This document shows positions 1-5,674 of a DNA stretch of 8,419 nucleotides, in pieces. The notes under the pieces are model-generated. The model made no database searches, was not told where the DNA came from, and saw only the letters and a list, made by a program, of their open reading frames with translations. Within the stretch, counting starts at the first letter, position 1, and every line of letters starts with the position of its first letter. Position numbers and translations under genes: made by a program. This DNA comes from a bacterium (GTDB lineage Bacteria; Actinomycetota; Acidimicrobiia; Acidimicrobiales; CATQHL01): the NCBI GenBank assembly GCA_026713745.1, contig JAPONU010000333.1:1-8419 (forward strand). The letters are read 5' to 3'.

Positions 1-50
1 AGCTCCGAACTGCGGAACGCCTGGTCGCCCTCGAGGCGCTCGGTGCTCAT
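1..50 (-). CDS. Start of an unidentified gene, cut off by the window edge
   Basis: An ATG at 50-48 overlaps the TGA stop of the Lrp/AsnC gene as ATGA, the same kind of junction seen between the preceding genes of this operon. Sixteen complete codons are visible, reading MSTERLEGDQAFRSSE. A GGGG stretch lies about six bases upstream and could act as a weak ribosome binding site. The fragment is too short to assign to a family. It is reported because the reading frame stays open to the window edge and the overlap fits translational coupling. If real, it is the fourth gene of the C45-GNAT-Lrp operon. Whether it is an enzyme or a transporter cannot be seen here. Confidence 0.55.
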   Translation of the reverse strand, partial: MSTERLEGDQAFRSSE

Positions 51-487
51 CCCACGCCCCAGTCGTAGGTCTGCTTGGTGATGCCGAGGTACGGGAGGGT
101 CTCCACGCCCTCTATGCCGTCCATGGTGCGGATCCGGTTCACGTGGGCAACGAAGGTGTCGCCGTCGACACACACGAGCTCCACGATCAGGTCGTAGCGT
201 CCGGCGGTCATCACGACGTAGACCGCGTCGTCCAGGGCGCCGATCTCGGCGGCCAGCTTCCGGGCGTCGTCGGTGACCGTGATGCCGAGGAGTGCCTGGT
301 AGCCGAGGCCGATCTTGACCGGGTCGGTGACCGCCACGATGTCGATCACGCCGCCCGCGGTCAGCCGCCGGACGCGTTGGCGGGTGGCCGCATCCGACAG
401 CCCGATCAGGCGTCCGAGCGTCGAGTACGCCATGCGGCCGTCGGTCTGCAGGTACTTAATGATCTCGCGGTCCGTCTCGTCGATCAT
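47..487 (-). CDS. Lrp/AsnC family transcriptional regulator
   Basis: This 146-residue protein has the usual length and layout of Lrp/AsnC regulators. Its N-terminus (DETDREIIKYLQTDGR, residues 3-18) matches the family opening. A helix-turn-helix covers about residues 20-45, with SDAATRQRVRRL as the recognition part. A RAM ligand-binding and oligomerisation domain covers about residues 65-140, including the typical GRYDLIVEL stretch near 96-104. These proteins usually form dimers to octamers and respond to amino acids or related small molecules. The ATG at 487 is chosen because the Lrp homology begins there and because CCTCC at 493-497 (GGAGG on the coding strand) stands 5 bases upstream. The start overlaps the GNAT stop by 4 bases (ATGA). 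An open frame extends further upstream, but only as a shadow of the GNAT gene. As the only regulator in the window, and encoded within the operon, it is a likely local controller. Its ligand is unknown. Confidence 0.93.
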   Translation of the reverse strand: MIDETDREIIKYLQTDGRMAYSTLGRLIGLSDAATRQRVRRLTAGGVIDIVAVTDPVKIGLGYQALLGITVTDDARKLAAEIGALDDAVYVVMTAGRYDLIVELVCVDGDTFVAHVNRIRTMDGIEGVETLPYLGITKQTYDWGVG

Positions 488-1167
488 GCGACCCTCCCGC
501 TCGCGGCTGCACTGTGGTCGGGGTTGTGCCAGATGATGAGCGCCGCGAAGTTGTCCACCGCCGGGTCCTCGATGTAGCCGGCCAGCGCGCACGGAGCCTC
601 GAAGCCGTTTCTCAGCTGGAAGCTGAGGGTGGGGTCGTAGAGCCGCCCGGCGCGCACCTCGGCGATATAGGCGTCCGCGCTCATCCGGTCCTTGTGGGCG
701 GCGTAGCCGGGGATCACGCCGCCCGCCACGATTCCGCGCAGATTCAGGTCGCGGCACACCTGCTTGCGGAGCACGTAGAGCTCCGAGCCGACGCCCCGGC
801 GCCGGTACTCGGGGCGGGTCGAGATTCCGGTGCCGTAGTACCAGTCGCCGTCGGGCACGTGCCCGCTGCCGCTGTTGTCGTGCGGGACGATGTCGCCGAT
901 CGTGTGCTGGGGGTCGTCGAGGTCGAAATGGGTCCGGACCCCCAGTCCCATCGCCACCAGCAGGTCGCCGTCGAACGCCGCGAAGCAGCCGCCTGCGAAG
1001 TCCTCTGCCAGCAGCAGCAGGCTCGGCTCGTCGTAGAGATCGCCGGGATCGGCGGTCGGGTACGAGGCGAGTTCCAGGGCGGCGAGGTCCGCGGCCCACT
1101 CGCGGTGGATGTGGGCGTAGCCGAGCCCGGAGCGTTCGCCGACCATGACAATGTGCGGGTCAGACAC
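484..1167 (-). CDS. GNAT family N-acyltransferase
   Basis: This 227-residue protein carries the acetyl-CoA pyrophosphate-binding motif A of GNAT enzymes, R-x-x-G-x-G at residues 122-127 (within YRRRGVGSEL), preceded by the beta-strand segment YYGTGISTRPE. The C-terminal stretch around DPTLSFQLRNGFE (178-190) and the later ALIIWHNP (209-216) recall the GNAT domain that in some bacteria is fused to a carbon-nitrogen hydrolase. That resemblance is from memory. It probably transfers an acetyl or other acyl group from CoA to an amine in the cytoplasm, with an unknown acceptor. The GTG start at 1167 is preferred because CCTC at 1174-1177 gives a GAGG six bases upstream. The alternative ATG at 1146 has no ribosome binding site. 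The gene overlaps the end of the C45 gene by 8 bp and the Lrp start by 4 bp, so the three genes are very likely co-translated. Confidence 0.88.
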   Translation of the reverse strand: MSDPHIVMVGERSGLGYAHIHREWAADLAALELASYPTADPGDLYDEPSLLLLAEDFAGGCFAAFDGDLLVAMGLGVRTHFDLDDPQHTIGDIVPHDNSGSGHVPDGDWYYGTGISTRPEYRRRGVGSELYVLRKQVCRDLNLRGIVAGGVIPGYAAHKDRMSADAYIAEVRAGRLYDPTLSFQLRNGFEAPCALAGYIEDPAVDNFAALIIWHNPDHSAAASGRVA

Positions 1168-2254
1168 CGGGAGCCTCGATCCGCTGGAAGTCGTTCTCCG
1201 CCGGCCGGCCCCAGCAGGCCCAGAAGTCGCCGGTCCGGGGTCGCATCACCGCTGCCCCACTGGACTCGATGTGAAACGGCGCCTTCGCCGTCACGCAGAT
1301 GGCCGACGGCTCGCGGGTCAGGTCGAAGAGGCGTTCCGCGTTCACGTCCCCGTCCGCCAGCAGGTCGGTGGCGGTGGCAAGGCGGGCATATGAACTCTGC
1401 AGCAGCCGTGGGTCCCGGTCGACCTGCACGGTCCCGGCGGTGGCGTCGAGCGTGTGGTTGGTGTGCACGAGCGGCTCGTCGCCGAGCGCCCGGACCGGCC
1501 GCACCGACGGCATGGCCTCGGTGCTGAAACCGTCACCGTGACGGTCGAGGATCAGGTAGTTGTGGGCGCCTGCCAGTTCGGCGCCGAGCAGGAGGTCCAG
1601 CGCCTCGCCGGCGGTGGCGCACTTCAGCATCCCCCGCACCACCGACGGCCACGCAACCCCGCGGCCCCCGTCGGTGCCGGCCAGGTTGTTGATGCCGACG
1701 CAGAGCCCCTCGCTGTTCATGCCGATCTGGCCGAGGCACCCGGTGGTGGTGAAGATGCGCGCCGCCGGGGCGCCGGCGGGGCGGAGTCGCAGCATCAGCA
1801 CGTGGTCGGTGGCCGAGGCGTGCATGTCCCAGGTCTGGGCCAGGAAGCCGGCTCCGCCGGCGCGCCCGTCGGGCACCAGCACCGCGGTGCAGCCGTCCTC
1901 GGTGGCCACCGCGGCTTCGACCTTGCCGGCGACGGCCCGGACGGTGTCGACGAAGTCGGTGAATCCGCCGACGACGATGGCTTCGGCCGGCGAGATCCCG
2001 GCGGCACCCGCCATTGCCTCCATCTCGGCATGGAGGTCGCCGTCGAAGGACTCGTGGGCCGGGAGCATCGAGTGGGCGATGTCGAGCACGTCGGCTCGTG
2101 TCAGCGGCGTCCCGGTCCACATCCCCGATGCCACGATCTGCACGCGGTCTGCGGCGTAGGCCCTGATCTCCGCCGCGTGGGCCCGGCCGTGCGCAGCGCC
2201 GATCTCTCCCGGCGATCCCGCGGCGTCCAGGACCCGCAGTGGCGGCCTTCTCAT
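1160..2254 (-). CDS. C45 family autoproteolytic acyltransferase/amidohydrolase
   Basis: The 364-residue product matches the peptidase C45 group, which includes acyl-CoA:6-aminopenicillanate acyltransferases and related amide hydrolases with an N-terminal nucleophile fold. Such proteins cleave themselves before a cysteine, which then acts as nucleophile. Here the expected site is Gly121-Cys122 in EDGCTAV, giving chains of about 121 and 243 residues. Other family landmarks are AQTWDMH (139-145), IGMNSEGLCVGINNL (177-191), NYLILDRHGD (232-241) and HTNH (264-267). The ATG at 2254 is chosen because GGAG lies six bases upstream and the homology starts just after it. The open frame to 2362 adds only non-family residues. 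It is the first gene of an overlapping operon with the GNAT and Lrp genes. No signal peptide is visible, so a cytoplasmic enzyme is likely. The real substrate is unknown, and penicillin chemistry should not be assumed. Confidence 0.9.
   Translation of the reverse strand: MRRPPLRVLDAAGSPGEIGAAHGRAHAAEIRAYAADRVQIVASGMWTGTPLTRADVLDIAHSMLPAHESFDGDLHAEMEAMAGAAGISPAEAIVVGGFTDFVDTVRAVAGKVEAAVATEDGCTAVLVPDGRAGGAGFLAQTWDMHASATDHVLMLRLRPAGAPAARIFTTTGCLGQIGMNSEGLCVGINNLAGTDGGRGVAWPSVVRGMLKCATAGEALDLLLGAELAGAHNYLILDRHGDGFSTEAMPSVRPVRALGDEPLVHTNHTLDATAGTVQVDRDPRLLQSSYARLATATDLLADGDVNAERLFDLTREPSAICVTAKAPFHIESSGAAVMRPRTGDFWACWGRPAENDFQRIEAPGV
1174..1177 (-). promoter_or_regulatory. Ribosome binding site deciding the GTG start of the GNAT gene
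   Basis: GAGG on the minus strand lies six bases before the GTG at 1167, inside the last codons of the C45 gene. It favours the GTG over the downstream ATG at 1146, which has no purine-rich tract ahead of it. Confidence 0.55.
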
Positions 2255-2507
2255 GCAGCGCTCCGCCGGAGGGTTGCGGTTGCGAAAGCCTTGTCCATCA
2301 CGGCCGAGCCTTGCCGGTTGCGATGACCAATTGGGCGACGCCGGCGGAGACGGCCACGGCATCCCGCTTCACCAGAGCACGGCGGTTCGGGCCGGGAACG
2401 TCGATGACAAGTTTGATCGAGCCCACGCTGCCTCGCTTCCGGGGGCGGATCGCCGGGCGCCGATCTGCCCGGTCCGCACACTACCAAAACCGAGGCATCG
2501 GTGCATC

Positions 2508-2535
2508 ATTACAATGGATTCCGAATAGTAGTCAC
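2508..2535 (-). promoter_or_regulatory. Candidate promoter for the C45-GNAT-Lrp operon
   Basis: On the minus strand, GTGACT (2535-2530) agrees with the -35 consensus TTGACA at four of six bases. TGTAAT (2513-2508) agrees with the -10 consensus TATAAT at five of six. The spacer is 16 bp. Transcription would begin near 2500 and leave a leader of roughly 245 bases before the C45 start. The call rests on consensus matching by eye in the most AT-rich part of the window. Confidence 0.3.
2510..2515 (+). promoter_or_regulatory. Candidate -10 element for the FAD oxidoreductase gene
   Basis: TACAAT agrees with TATAAT at five of six bases and lies 65 bases ahead of the ATG at 2581. No convincing -35 element is visible at the right distance, so recognition might need an activator. 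It overlaps the minus-strand -10 candidate, so the two promoters would compete for the same DNA. Confidence 0.25.
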
Positions 2536-2561
2536 CAGATGGCTTGCTATCCGAGCAGTAG
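2521..2561. repeat. Pair of 11-bp direct repeats, possible operator
   Basis: CCGAATAGTAG (2521-2531) and CCGAGCAGTAG (2551-2561) match at nine of eleven positions and start 30 bp apart, close to three turns of the helix. GTCAC also occurs twice nearby (2531-2535 and 2571-2575). Helically phased repeats between divergent promoters suit a multimeric regulator such as the Lrp/AsnC protein encoded here. The sequence does not match the E. coli Lrp consensus, and the link is inference. Confidence 0.3.
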
Positions 2562-2580
2562 CGATCTACCGTCACGAACG

Positions 2581-3981
2581 ATGTCAACAGTCGCCGACGC
2601 CACGCCCACCTCACTCTGGCTCGACCGGCTCGATCCGCCGATCCGGCCCCGACCGGCGCTCGACGGTGACCGGCAGGTCGACGTCGCCATCGTCGGCGGA
2701 GGGTTCAGCGGGCTGTGGACCGCGTACTACCTCGTCCGAGCGGATCCGTCACTGCGCATCGCTGTGCTGGAGCGCGACTACTGCGGGTTCGGGGCATCAG
2801 GTCGCAACGGCGGCTGGGCCTGCGGTGAACTCGGTGGATCCACCGGGGGGACGATCGCTCGCTACGCCCGCCGGTCCTCGCACGCAGAGGCGATGCGCCT
2901 GATCCGGGCGGTCTTCGATGGCGTCGACGAGATCGAGCGCGTCTCGAGGGCCGAGGGAATCCGGTGCGACTACGCCAAGGGCGGCACGATCCGCGTGGCG
3001 CGCAATGAGCCACAGGCCAAGCGCCAGCGCGAAGAGATCGACGAATCGCGCGCCCAGGGGTTCACCGACGACGAGATCCGTTTGCTCGACGCCGGCGAGG
3101 CGCGTCAGTACCTCGACGCCACCGAGGTGCGGTCGGGGATCCAGCTGGGGCCGTCGGCCGCGCTCGACCCGGCCAAGCTCGTCCGGGGACTCGCCGATGT
3201 CGCCGAAGCCGCCGGCGTGGCGATCTACGAGGGAACGGCGGTCTCCGGACTCTGCCCGGGCCGCATCTTCACCGAGCACGGCACAGTCACCGCCGATGTC
3301 GTCGTGCGGGCCACCGAGGCGTACACCCGCGACCTCGCCGGTCAGCGCCGGGCGCTGCTGCCCGTGTACTCCCTGATGATCGCGACCGAGCCGCTGCCGC
3401 CCAATGTGATCGCCGAGATCGGCCTGGCGGGCCGCCCCACCTTCTCCGACGATCGCCACATGGTGATCTACGGCCAACGCACCGCCGATGACCGCATCGC
3501 CTTCGGTGGCCGCGGCGTGCCCTACCTGTACGGCTCCCGCATCGACCAGCGGACCGAGCTGAACGAACCGTCACACCGGCTCATTCATGACACGCTGGTC
3601 GAACTGCTGCCGCAGCTTGCCGGTGCCCGGATCACCCACCGCTGGGGAGGCGTGCTGGCGATTCCGCGCAACTGGCTGCCGGGCCTCACGTTCCACCGCG
3701 AATCGGGACTGGGCGTCTTCGGCGGCTATGTCGGCACCGGCGTGGCCTGCGCCAACCTCGCGGGGCGGACGATGGCGGAACTGATCCTGGGGGCGGACAC
3801 CGAGCGCACCAGCCTGCCGTGGGTGGGATCCATCACCCGAGTCTGGGAGCCGGAACCGCTCCGCTGGCTGGGTGTGCGATCCAGTCGCCGTATCCTGCGC
3901 GCCGCAGACGACCGCGAGTACCGCACCGACCGCGAGGCCCGGATCGCCTACCGTCTCTCCCGTGTCCTTCGAGGGGCCTGA
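2581..3981 (+). CDS. FAD-dependent amine/amino-acid oxidoreductase (DAO family, PuuB-like)
   Basis: The 466-residue protein opens with a dinucleotide-binding fold, VDVAIVGGGFSGLWTAYYL, whose GxGxxG is at residues 39-44. This is followed by LERDYCGFGASGRNGGW (63-79), a signature of the DAO-type oxidases that includes gamma-glutamylputrescine oxidase and related amine oxidases. The C-terminal segment GGYVGTGVACANLAGRT closes the FAD domain as in that family. It should oxidise a C-N bond of an amine or N-alkyl amino acid, with FAD as cofactor, in the cytoplasm. The substrate is not fixed by the sequence. The ATG at 2581 places the FAD fold at residue 33, as in relatives. The frame is open back to 2239, with another ATG at 2539, but neither ATG has a clear Shine-Dalgarno. 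It is transcribed divergently from the C45 operon, which suggests shared regulation. Confidence 0.9.
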   Translation: MSTVADATPTSLWLDRLDPPIRPRPALDGDRQVDVAIVGGGFSGLWTAYYLVRADPSLRIAVLERDYCGFGASGRNGGWACGELGGSTGGTIARYARRSSHAEAMRLIRAVFDGVDEIERVSRAEGIRCDYAKGGTIRVARNEPQAKRQREEIDESRAQGFTDDEIRLLDAGEARQYLDATEVRSGIQLGPSAALDPAKLVRGLADVAEAAGVAIYEGTAVSGLCPGRIFTEHGTVTADVVVRATEAYTRDLAGQRRALLPVYSLMIATEPLPPNVIAEIGLAGRPTFSDDRHMVIYGQRTADDRIAFGGRGVPYLYGSRIDQRTELNEPSHRLIHDTLVELLPQLAGARITHRWGGVLAIPRNWLPGLTFHRESGLGVFGGYVGTGVACANLAGRTMAELILGADTERTSLPWVGSITRVWEPEPLRWLGVRSSRRILRAADDREYRTDREARIAYRLSRVLRGA

Positions 3982-4009
3982 TCCGGTGCCCCGGTTCCAC
4001 TGGCCGGCA

Positions 4010-4051
4010 TTCCGGCGAAGAGCCTGCCCCGGACTCGATCCGGGGCCGGAA
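4010..4051. repeat. GC-rich nested palindrome, REP-like element or bidirectional terminator
   Basis: GCCCCGGA (4026-4033) and TCCGGGGC (4039-4046) form a perfect 8-bp stem around the loop CTCGA. An outer arm TTCCGG (4010-4015) pairs with CCGGAA (4046-4051), sharing one base with the inner stem. A second small hairpin, GCCGG-CATT-CCGGC, covers 4003-4016 and overlaps the outer arm. There is no T-run on either strand. The site lies between two convergent genes (stops at 3981 and 4123), where a terminator working in both directions is expected. The CCCCGGA-N5-TCCGGGG core also resembles intergenic palindromic repeats that I recall as common in Alphaproteobacteria. Confidence 0.6.
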
Positions 4052-4078
4052 ACCCGGGGCTGAGCCGCCGGTCGAACT

Positions 4079-4122
4079 CAGGTGTGGTCGAGGGGCAGGT
4101 CAGGTGTGGTCGTGGGGCAGGT
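4079..4122. repeat. Two tandem copies of a 22-bp sequence
   Basis: Copies at 4079-4100 and 4101-4122 both begin CAGGTGTGGTCG and end GGGGCAGGT, differing only at the 13th base (A versus T). They are directly adjacent, and the second copy ends at the base before the cupin stop codon (4123-4125). The unit has no strong internal hairpin. It may be a slippage duplication of a short segment after the gene, or a small array bound by a protein. Confidence 0.85.
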
Positions 4123-4530
4123 CTAGCGCTCCACGTGCAGGCTGGACCCCAACTCTCCGAGCACCAGGTCGCGGTCGAAGTCGGGGACGTGGTCCCGCGG
4201 CACCGGGGCGAGGGCCTCGATGAAGGTGCATCCCGTCTCGGAGTACAACTCGTGCGGCACGCCGCGGTTCATGACGGCGGTGTCGCCGGCGACCAGGTGA
4301 CGTTCCTCGTCGCCGATCATGAGGGTCATCTCGCCCTCGGTCAGCACCACGATCTGTTCGGTGGCCTCGTGGTGGTGGCGGGCCACCGTGGTGCCGGGCT
4401 CGTACGTCACCCGGCAGAGCAGCACCTGCTCGCCGCCGATGGCATGCAGGTGCACGCCGGGGAAGAATTCGAGCGCCTCCACACCGTTCCAGGTGCGGAA
4501 CGGTGACGGGGTGGCGTCGTCGGAACTCAT
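4123..4530 (-). CDS. Small single-domain cupin protein
   Basis: The 135-residue protein is a single conserved beta-barrel cupin. Motif 1 is G46-x5-H52-x-H54, followed by E58 and Q59, then G66. Motif 2 is G82-x5-N88-x-G90-x2-H93. The histidines H52, H54 and H93, with E58 or Q59, are the expected metal ligands. Such proteins may be dioxygenases, isomerases or sugar- and ligand-binding proteins, and the fold alone does not decide which. The start at 4530 is supported by GGAG five bases upstream. The gene begins 40 bp after the stop of the second Mo-cofactor subunit, so it is probably the last gene of the hydroxylase operon. It could act on the hydroxylated product or in ring opening, but that is inference. 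No signal peptide is seen. Confidence 0.87.
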   Translation of the reverse strand: MSSDDATPSPFRTWNGVEALEFFPGVHLHAIGGEQVLLCRVTYEPGTTVARHHHEATEQIVVLTEGEMTLMIGDEERHLVAGDTAVMNRGVPHELYSETGCTFIEALAPVPRDHVPDFDRDLVLGELGSSLHVER

Positions 4531-4570
4531 CGGATCTCCAGGGCCGCCGGCGCCGCCTTCGCGTGGCCGC

Positions 4571-5674
4571 TCAGACCCCCGCCGTCCAGGTCTTGCCGGT
4601 GCCGACGGTGTTGATGGACAACTCCTCGTCGAAGATCACGTGCTTGCCCTCGCGGCGGGGCCCGCCACCGGCGTCGCGGGCGTCGATGGCCTTCAGCACC
4701 CGCTCGGGAGTGATGGGCAACTCGGTCACCCACACGCCGATGGCGTCGTACACGGCAGTGGCGATGGCCGCAGGCTGGGCGTTGTTGGACATCTCGCCGA
4801 TGCCCTTGGCGCCGTAGGGCCCATCGGCGGACGGGTTCTCGATGATGATGTTGTGCAGTTCGGGCAGGTCGGCGCTGGACGGGTTGTAGTAGCTGCCGAA
4901 GTCGCCGCCGCGGTGCTCCGCCGACGGGTAGTACGGGTAACTGTCCTCCAGCACCCCGAGGCCGAGGCCCATGATGGCACCACCCTCGATCTGGCCCTCC
5001 ACCAGCGCCGGGTTGATGGCCTTGCCCACGTCGTAGGCCTGCGTCAGATTCACCACCCGAATCTCGCCGGTCTCGTCGTTCACCTCCACCTCGGCAGCGC
5101 AGGCGGCATAGGAGATGGCGGCGTGGGGCACGCCGTCCACCTCGCCGGTAGTGGGGTCCGAAATTGCGGCGTATGGGTTCAACTGGGCGCCGGTGCCGGT
5201 GATGAGTTCACCGTGGCCCCAGGTGGCGGCGGCCGCCACGTCGCCGACGTTCAGCTTCTTCGTGGGAGCGCCCTTGGCCATCACCTCGCCGTCGTCGATC
5301 TCGAGGTCCTCGGGGCTGATCTCCATCTCCTGGCCGGCCACCTCCAGGATGCGCTCCCGGACGCGCTGGGCGGCCTTCAGCACCGCCTTGCCGGCCACGA
5401 ACGTGGCGCGCGAGGCGAAGGTGCCGGTGCACACCGGCGAGGAGTCGGTGTTGGAGTTGTCATAGGTGACCCAGTCGTACGGCACCCCGATGGTGTCGGC
5501 CACGATCTGTGACTGGATGGTCTTCGAGCCGTTGCCGATGTCGCTCGTGCCGCTGAACACGTCGATGCGGCCGTCGGGCTTGACCTTGATCCAGGCCTGC
5601 GACGGGTCGCCGTTCTGATTCATGCCGGTGGGGTATTCGATGGACGCGATGCCGCGCCCGGTGTGGATGGCCAT
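4571..5674 (-). CDS. Molybdenum hydroxylase, second Mo-cofactor subunit (C-terminal half of the large chain)
   Basis: The 367-residue protein corresponds to the second molybdopterin-binding domain (MoCoBD_2) of the xanthine dehydrogenase family. It starts with the family's linker segment (GRGIASIEY, 6-14) and continues with SGTSDIGNGSKT (41-52), where relatives often have GQG in place of GNG. GTFASRATFVAGKAV spans 84-98. The catalytic glutamate is E294 in GAKGIGEMSNNAQP, equivalent to bovine Glu1261. The domain is complete, and the C-terminal tail (about 335-367) matches nothing I recognise. The ATG at 5674 shares its A with the TGA of the upstream subunit (TGATG), and GGAGG lies seven bases ahead, so this is a properly initiated gene. 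The protein must pair with the upstream subunit to build the Mo site. An open frame extending upstream to 6274 is a shadow. Confidence 0.92.
   Translation of the reverse strand: MAIHTGRGIASIEYPTGMNQNGDPSQAWIKVKPDGRIDVFSGTSDIGNGSKTIQSQIVADTIGVPYDWVTYDNSNTDSSPVCTGTFASRATFVAGKAVLKAAQRVRERILEVAGQEMEISPEDLEIDDGEVMAKGAPTKKLNVGDVAAAATWGHGELITGTGAQLNPYAAISDPTTGEVDGVPHAAISYAACAAEVEVNDETGEIRVVNLTQAYDVGKAINPALVEGQIEGGAIMGLGLGVLEDSYPYYPSAEHRGGDFGSYYNPSSADLPELHNIIIENPSADGPYGAKGIGEMSNNAQPAAIATAVYDAIGVWVTELPITPERVLKAIDARDAGGGPRREGKHVIFDEELSINTVGTGKTWTAGV

Larger units (their letters stand above)
2255..2580. other. Divergent intergenic region between the C45 operon and the FAD oxidoreductase
   Basis: This 326-bp stretch separates two divergently transcribed units and must hold both promoters. 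Open frames cross it on both strands, but they are arginine- and proline-rich and look like GC-driven shadows. No conserved protein is recognised. The part from about 2480 to 2580 is visibly more AT-rich than the surrounding genes and contains the candidate promoter elements, a repeated CCGA-NN-AGTAG sequence and a GTAG-N4-CTAC dyad (2558-2569). The part from 2255 to about 2480 would be a long leader for the C45 operon if that operon starts near 2500. I see no riboswitch that I can name. Confidence 0.7.

Noticed and set aside
1160..2254. Naming the C45 enzyme a penicillin acyltransferase
   Set aside because: The family name reflects its first characterised member. Nothing in the window suggests beta-lactam metabolism, so only the family is given.
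514..2326. Several long plus-strand frames over the GNAT and C45 genes
   Set aside because: The minus-strand products have clear GNAT and C45 motifs. The plus-strand translations are compositionally biased and motif-free.
2555..2571. Match to the E. coli Lrp binding consensus
   Set aside because: The 15-bp segment around the GTAG-N4-CTAC dyad fits fewer than half of the consensus positions.
2239..2580. Longer N-terminus for the FAD oxidoreductase, since the frame is open upstream
   Set aside because: The extra 114 residues have no family match and would overlap the start of the C45 gene. The ATG at 2581 gives the expected distance to the FAD-binding fold.
2251..2614. Short minus-strand open frames of 78 and 81 codons in the divergent intergenic region
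   Set aside because: They are arginine-rich with no recognised motif and no clear ribosome binding site, and one overlaps the start of the C45 gene.
4319..5512. Plus-strand open frame of 397 codons across the cupin and second Mo subunit
   Set aside because: Low-complexity translation, antisense to two recognised proteins, with no family resemblance.
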